The notes below the pieces were generated by a model, which was given only the letters and a program-made list of their open reading frames with translations, had not been told where the DNA came from and made no database searches. Shown here one piece after another: positions 60,706-64,000 of a stretch of 64,000 bases of DNA. Source of the stretch: Oricola cellulosilytica (GTDB lineage Bacteria > Pseudomonadota > Alphaproteobacteria > Rhizobiales > Rhizobiaceae); contig NZ_JAINFK010000005.1 in NCBI RefSeq assembly GCF_019966575.1, positions 319,431 through 383,430 of the forward strand, read 5' to 3'. Every line of letters starts with the position of its first letter. Within the stretch, counting starts at the first letter, position 1. Position numbers and translations under genes: made by a program.

Positions 60706-61374
60706 TCAGGGCGTGACGCCCCACCATCGCAATGTGTGGTGAAAGTGATCGCGGATCGCCACCGCCGCACGGTCCGCGTCTCGCGCCTCCAGCGCCGCAA
60801 TAATCTCCAGGTGTTCGTCCATAGCGGAAACGATGCGGTCTGAGAGAAACGGCCGTGTATTCTGAATGATGGCGATGCGGTTGCGATTCTCCGCGTACAG
60901 CCGTGCGGCAAGGCGCGTTCCGAGGCCGCGCGACAGCGCGTCGTGCAGGGACAAATCCGTTTCCATCGCCCGCCGCGGCAGTTCGGGCGTTAAATTCGCC
61001 GTTGCAGCCTCGCGCAGCTTTTCGTGCGCGTCTCTAAGCCTGCCGAGCGGAATGTCGATACCCTTTTCGATCAGACGGCGCGCGCCTTCGCAATCGAAGA
61101 TCGCACGCAGATCGAGGCATTCCCGGGTAGTTTCCGGCCCCGCATCCATGATCATCACGCCACGCTTGGGCAGAACCGTGACCAGACCCCCGCTTTCCGC
61201 GCGTTTGACAGCTTCCCGCACAGCCGCGAGCGGCAGATCGAGTTGTTCGACGAGCATGGGCATCGACATGAACGCACTGCTCTGCAGACTTCCGTCACGC
61301 AGCCGGGCAACAAGCGCGTCGTAAGCGCGCTCAGTCAGCAGATCGGACGTGCCGATCCTCGATTGGTCGTTCAT
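60706..61374 (-). CDS. GntR family regulator (FCD type)
   Basis: A 222-residue GntR regulator with an N-terminal winged helix (LTERAYDALVARLRDGSLQSSAFMSMPMLVEQLDLPLAAVREAVKRAESGGLVTVLPKRGVMI) and an FCD ligand domain (ECLDLRAIFDCEGARRLIEKG and further His-containing helices DLSLHDALSRG and HLEIIAALEARDADRAAVAIRDHFHHTLRWW). ATG 61374 has GGAGG at nine bases; ATG 61383 would be directly against it. It is divergent from the permease, so it probably controls purine or ureide uptake. Confidence 0.88.
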   Translation of the reverse strand: MNDQSRIGTSDLLTERAYDALVARLRDGSLQSSAFMSMPMLVEQLDLPLAAVREAVKRAESGGLVTVLPKRGVMIMDAGPETTRECLDLRAIFDCEGARRLIEKGIDIPLGRLRDAHEKLREAATANLTPELPRRAMETDLSLHDALSRGLGTRLAARLYAENRNRIAIIQNTRPFLSDRIVSAMDEHLEIIAALEARDADRAAVAIRDHFHHTLRWWGVTP

Positions 61375-61450
61375 GAAGGACATCCTCCGATTATCGCGAT
61401 TATCCTGAAAGTCCTTCTTGGTATTTCGAGATATCGTAAGGTCAACATAC

Positions 61451-61461
61451 CATGTAACATG
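61451..61461. promoter_or_regulatory. Palindromic GntR operator candidate
   Basis: CATGTAACATG at 61451-61461 is a perfect 5-1-5 palindrome with the TGT-ACA core often bound by FCD-type GntR proteins. It lies between the divergent gntR (77 bases) and permease (87 bases) starts. Confidence 0.45.
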
Positions 61462-61547
61462 TCAGGTGCAATTCTTGATGGCATGCCGTTCGGTGATTCG
61501 TTTTGCAAAAAGGGCCGAGACGGGCAGATCGGACTGGAGGAAGTCGC

Positions 61548-62999
61548 ATGGCCACGATACAGAAAACAGGTGCCGGAGAAGGCGCCCTCTATAATGAGGA
61601 CCTGGCTCCCTTGCCGCCCGAAAAGCGGAAATGGGGGTCATTTGAAATCTTCAACGTATGGAACAACGACATCCAGAGCCTGTTCGGCTATTCTCTGGCC
61701 GCGTCGCTGTTCATCACCTATGGCCTCAACGGTTGGGCCGTTTTCGCCGCCATCGTGATTGCAGGCTTCTTCGTGATGCTGCTCGTCAACCTGACCGGCA
61801 AGCCCTCGGTGAAATACGGCGTGCCCTATCCGGTCATGGCGCGCGCCTCGATGGGCGTCTACGGAGCAAGATTTCCCGCCCTTGTCCGCGGCATCGTCGC
61901 CATTTTCTGGTACGGCGTGCAAACCTATTTCGCCTCGACCGCGGTAGCCCTGCTGCTCAACACAGTCTTCGGACTGAAGGGCGGAGCGGAGTTTCTCGGC
62001 ATGTCCGCGATCGGCTGGCTCTCCTACCTCATCGTCTGCGTCTTCCAGGTGGCGCTGTTCATGCGAGGCATCGACTGGGTCGGCAAGTTCCTGAACTGGG
62101 CCGGTCCGTTCGTGTACGCCGTCATGATCGCGCTTTGCATCGCGATCTGGTGGAAGGCAGGCAACGGCATCTTCGGCGCGCTCGGTTCGATCTTCGAGGG
62201 TTCGGAAGCGTCCGATCCGCGAGGACCCGTCGCGGCCTTCATCGCGATTATCGGTACGATGATCGCCTATTTTGCCGCGGTTATCATCAATTTCGGTGAC
62301 TTCTCGCGCTTCGTGAAATCCGAAGGCGCGATGAAGGCAGGAAACTTCTGGGGTCTGCCGGTGTCGATGGCATTCTTCTCCTTCATCGCCCTCTTTGTCA
62401 CGGCGGGCACTGTCGTGCTGTTCGGCGAAAAACTCGTGAACCCGGCCGACATCGTCGACCGCGTGGACAACGTTTTCCTGACGCTGATTGCAGCGGTGAC
62501 CTTCTTTGCCGCAACCGTCGGCATTAATCTCGTCGCCAATTTCATCCCGCCGGCTTACGATATCGCCAACCTGAATCCCGGAAAGATTTCGGCCCGGATG
62601 GGCGGAGTTATCACGGCGGTCATCGCTTTCTTTATCGGCGCGCTGTGGGTGCCGCTTATCTCGAATATCGGCATCGCCGCCTTCGTCGATACGCTGGGTG
62701 CAATCCTCGCCCCTCTCTACGGAATTCTTGTCGCGGACTACTACATCGTACGCCGGCAGAGCGTCTCGGTTGACGACATGTTTTCCGCCGATCCGGCTGG
62801 CCAATATTTTTACGGAAATGGATGGAACGGCCGGGCGGTCGCCGCTTTCGGCGTGGCCGCTGTCTTTTCCGTGGCGACCGTCTGGGTTCCTGCCCTCGCA
62901 CAGCTCTCCGGCTACGGCTGGGTGATCGGCGCGGTTCTGGGAGGGCTGTTCCACGTGGTGCTGATGCGCAGCACGGTTGCCGTCCCCCGCAGCGCCTGA
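61548..62999 (+). CDS. NCS1 family purine/allantoin permease
   Basis: A 483-residue nucleobase:cation symporter-1 protein with about twelve membrane helices. The family signature is ALYNEDLAPLPPEKRKWGSFEIFNVWNNDIQSLFGYSLAASLF at the N terminus, then FWYGVQTYFASTA at about residue 120 and NFGDFSRFVKS near 250. The ATG at 61548 is preceded by GGAGGAAG. Context with ureidoglycine and ureidoglycolate enzymes points to allantoin or a purine as substrate. Confidence 0.9.
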   Translation: MATIQKTGAGEGALYNEDLAPLPPEKRKWGSFEIFNVWNNDIQSLFGYSLAASLFITYGLNGWAVFAAIVIAGFFVMLLVNLTGKPSVKYGVPYPVMARASMGVYGARFPALVRGIVAIFWYGVQTYFASTAVALLLNTVFGLKGGAEFLGMSAIGWLSYLIVCVFQVALFMRGIDWVGKFLNWAGPFVYAVMIALCIAIWWKAGNGIFGALGSIFEGSEASDPRGPVAAFIAIIGTMIAYFAAVIINFGDFSRFVKSEGAMKAGNFWGLPVSMAFFSFIALFVTAGTVVLFGEKLVNPADIVDRVDNVFLTLIAAVTFFAATVGINLVANFIPPAYDIANLNPGKISARMGGVITAVIAFFIGALWVPLISNIGIAAFVDTLGAILAPLYGILVADYYIVRRQSVSVDDMFSADPAGQYFYGNGWNGRAVAAFGVAAVFSVATVWVPALAQLSGYGWVIGAVLGGLFHVVLMRSTVAVPRSA

Positions 63000-63116
63000 G
63001 CGGGTTGGGGCGGCGCCAGGCCGCCCCGGCCCATACCCCGAGTGGAACACAACCATATCCGGAGCCGGCGGACGGTCCGCCGGCGGTCGGAAAGCCGACA
63101 GGCGGAGCCTCGAGCC

Positions 63117-63602
63117 ATGTTGAATATGAAGCCGGAAATGCTCGACGCAGACGCGTTCCACCCGTACGGGCAAGTCATTGACAAGGAGCACGCGCGCTCG
63201 TTTCCCATCAACAGCGGAATGTGTACCCGCTATCACGATCTGGCCGAGATCGACGTAACCGGCCCGGGCGCGCGCCCGATCGTCAGCATTGTCACGGGTG
63301 AGCCATATGAACTCCCCGCAAGGATCCCGATGGTCGAACGCCATCCCTTCGGAAGCCAGGCGTTCATTCCGCTGTCATCGCGGCCGTTCCTCGTCGTCGT
63401 CTGCGACGATGACGATGGCACGCCGGCGAACCTGAAGGCCTTTCTGACTGCACCCGGTCAGGGCGTGAACTTCAAGAGGAACGTCTGGCACGGCATCCTG
63501 ACGCCCCTGGAAGACACCTCGGATTTTGTTGTCGTGGATTGGGCCGGCGAAGGAACCAATCTCGAAGAGCATTTCTTCGACCAGCCCTACACGGTCGGCT
63601 GA
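63117..63602 (+). CDS. allA: Ureidoglycolate lyase
   Basis: A 161-residue enzyme that cleaves ureidoglycolate into glyoxylate and urea. It has MKPEMLDADAFHPYGQVID, IVSIVTGEPYELPARIPMVERHPFGSQAFIPLSSRPFLVVVCDDDD and the metal-binding C terminus NFKRNVWHGILTPLEDTSDFVVVDWAGEGTNLEEHFFD. ATG 63117 and 63126 are both possible. It follows the permease by 117 bases and completes the ureide steps. It converges with the malic enzyme gene. Confidence 0.92.
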   Translation: MLNMKPEMLDADAFHPYGQVIDKEHARSFPINSGMCTRYHDLAEIDVTGPGARPIVSIVTGEPYELPARIPMVERHPFGSQAFIPLSSRPFLVVVCDDDDGTPANLKAFLTAPGQGVNFKRNVWHGILTPLEDTSDFVVVDWAGEGTNLEEHFFDQPYTVG

Positions 63603-63632
63603 CGTTGGCCCTCCGGCGGCCGCATCCCGTCC

Positions 63633-64000
63633 TCACGCATAGGTCGACACGTCCGCCCCGGCGAGAGCCGCCATGTTGAGCAGGCCCCGCACGGTAATGG
63701 CCGGCGTGACGATATGGGCCTGGTTGCCCATACCCATCATGATCGGCCCAACCTCGAGACCGTTCGCCGCCGATTTCAGCAGATTGCGCGCCGCGCCTGC
63801 CGCATCCATGTTGGCGAAGATCAGCACGTTCGCCTTGCCGGACAACCGGGAATTCGGAAACAGCCGCTCGCGAAGTTCGGCGTTCAGCGCCGTGTCCGAA
63901 TTCATTTCGCCCTCGTACTCGAAATCGAGGTCGCAAGTGTCCAGAATTTCCAGCGCACGTCGCATCACACGTCCGGACGGGCTGTCCAGATTGCCGAACT
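63633..64000 (-). CDS. Malic enzyme, C-terminal phosphotransacetylase-like part (cut by window edge)
   Basis: The reverse strand is open from the right edge to a stop at 63633-63635. The visible C terminus (FGNLDSPSGRVMRRALEILDTCDLDFEYEGEMNSDTALNAELRERLFPNSRLSGKANVLIFANMDAAGAARNLLKSAANGLEVGPIMMGMGNQAHIVTPAITVRGLLNMAALAGADVSTYA) is the phosphate-acetyltransferase-like domain found at the end of NADP-type malic enzymes (MaeB/Tme/Dme), rather than a free-standing Pta. The catalytic N-terminal domain is outside the window. NAD or NADP use cannot be told. Confidence 0.78.
   Translation of the reverse strand, partial: FGNLDSPSGRVMRRALEILDTCDLDFEYEGEMNSDTALNAELRERLFPNSRLSGKANVLIFANMDAAGAARNLLKSAANGLEVGPIMMGMGNQAHIVTPAITVRGLLNMAALAGADVSTYA

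Noticed and set aside
61638-63344. A 568-codon reverse-strand open frame covering the NCS1 permease and allA
   Set aside because: It is antisense to two genes with strong family sequence; its translation is charged and repetitive with no recognisable domain, as expected for the complement of GC-rich membrane-protein genes.

Overview
The window looks like ordinary chromosome of an alphaproteobacterium of the order Hyphomicrobiales (Rhizobiales), probably near Phyllobacteriaceae or Rhizobiaceae. The signs are a high-GC coding style, an ExoR-type Sel1-repeat protein, PopZ next to valS, an argS-dgt-erpA-xthA-exoR-ilvD-valS-popZ-pcm order I recall from rhizobia, ExoD, and many 'DUF' families common in that order. 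I see no phage genes, insertion sequences, transposases or CRISPR arrays. All assignments were made by reading translated sequence and motifs; no database search was run.

Layout. 1-12.4 kb is conserved housekeeping: argS (cut by the window edge), dgt, erpA, xthA, exoR, ilvD, a FadL-like outer-membrane protein, valS, popZ and a Pcm-like methyltransferase. A tolC gene that I would expect between popZ and pcm is absent, and 412 bases of non-coding DNA stand in its place. 12.6-20.1 kb has tRNA-Cys, tRNA-Asn and a module resembling the Rhodobacter singlet-oxygen (RpoE/ChrR) response: photolyase, flavin oxidoreductase, DUF1365 and cyclopropane synthase in one operon behind a TGATCC-N18-TAAG promoter, followed by a convergent SDR gene and a chrR-like gene. 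The ChrR-like protein has no sigma factor beside it and has Ser where the anti-sigma domain should have its two zinc cysteines. 20.2-25.8 kb is sulfur and alanine metabolism: cysK-alaX-sseA-GNAT, a frameshifted DUF1203 gene, and divergent ald/aldR around a palindromic operator. 26-35 kb holds a periplasmic PQQ-type dehydrogenase with a cytochrome c, HlyU, a Tat-exported cyclic-nucleotide phosphodiesterase, a CorA/ZntB transporter, a hydrolase, an AI-2E-family membrane protein and ilvA.

35-48 kb: an AT-rich gap with two inverted DnaA-box-like sites, trkH, an FMN reductase/HxlR pair separated by three 19-bp-spaced GATAC repeats, adenine deaminase, a TauE-type transporter, then a four-gene run of a DmdA-like folate methyltransferase, MetY-type sulfhydrylase, alpha/beta hydrolase and an HCDH-ECH fusion, and ExoD. 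48.9-58.5 kb is carbohydrate metabolism: a GMC oxidoreductase coupled to a 52-residue Tat-signal mini-protein, an AGE-family epimerase, three perfect tandem LacI-type operators, lacI, a complete ABC sugar importer and a GH63/MGH-like glycosidase. A plausible reading is uptake and hydrolysis of a glycosylated compatible solute such as mannosyl- or glucosylglycerate.

58.6-63.6 kb is a purine/ureide cluster: LysR regulator, ureidoglycine aminohydrolase, GntR regulator, NCS1 permease and ureidoglycolate lyase. A 15-base motif is shared by the lysR and aminohydrolase upstream regions. The window ends inside a malic-enzyme gene. The points I would check first are the ChrR-like protein lacking its cysteines, the LacI/ABC/GH63 locus, and the DmdA-MetY pairing.
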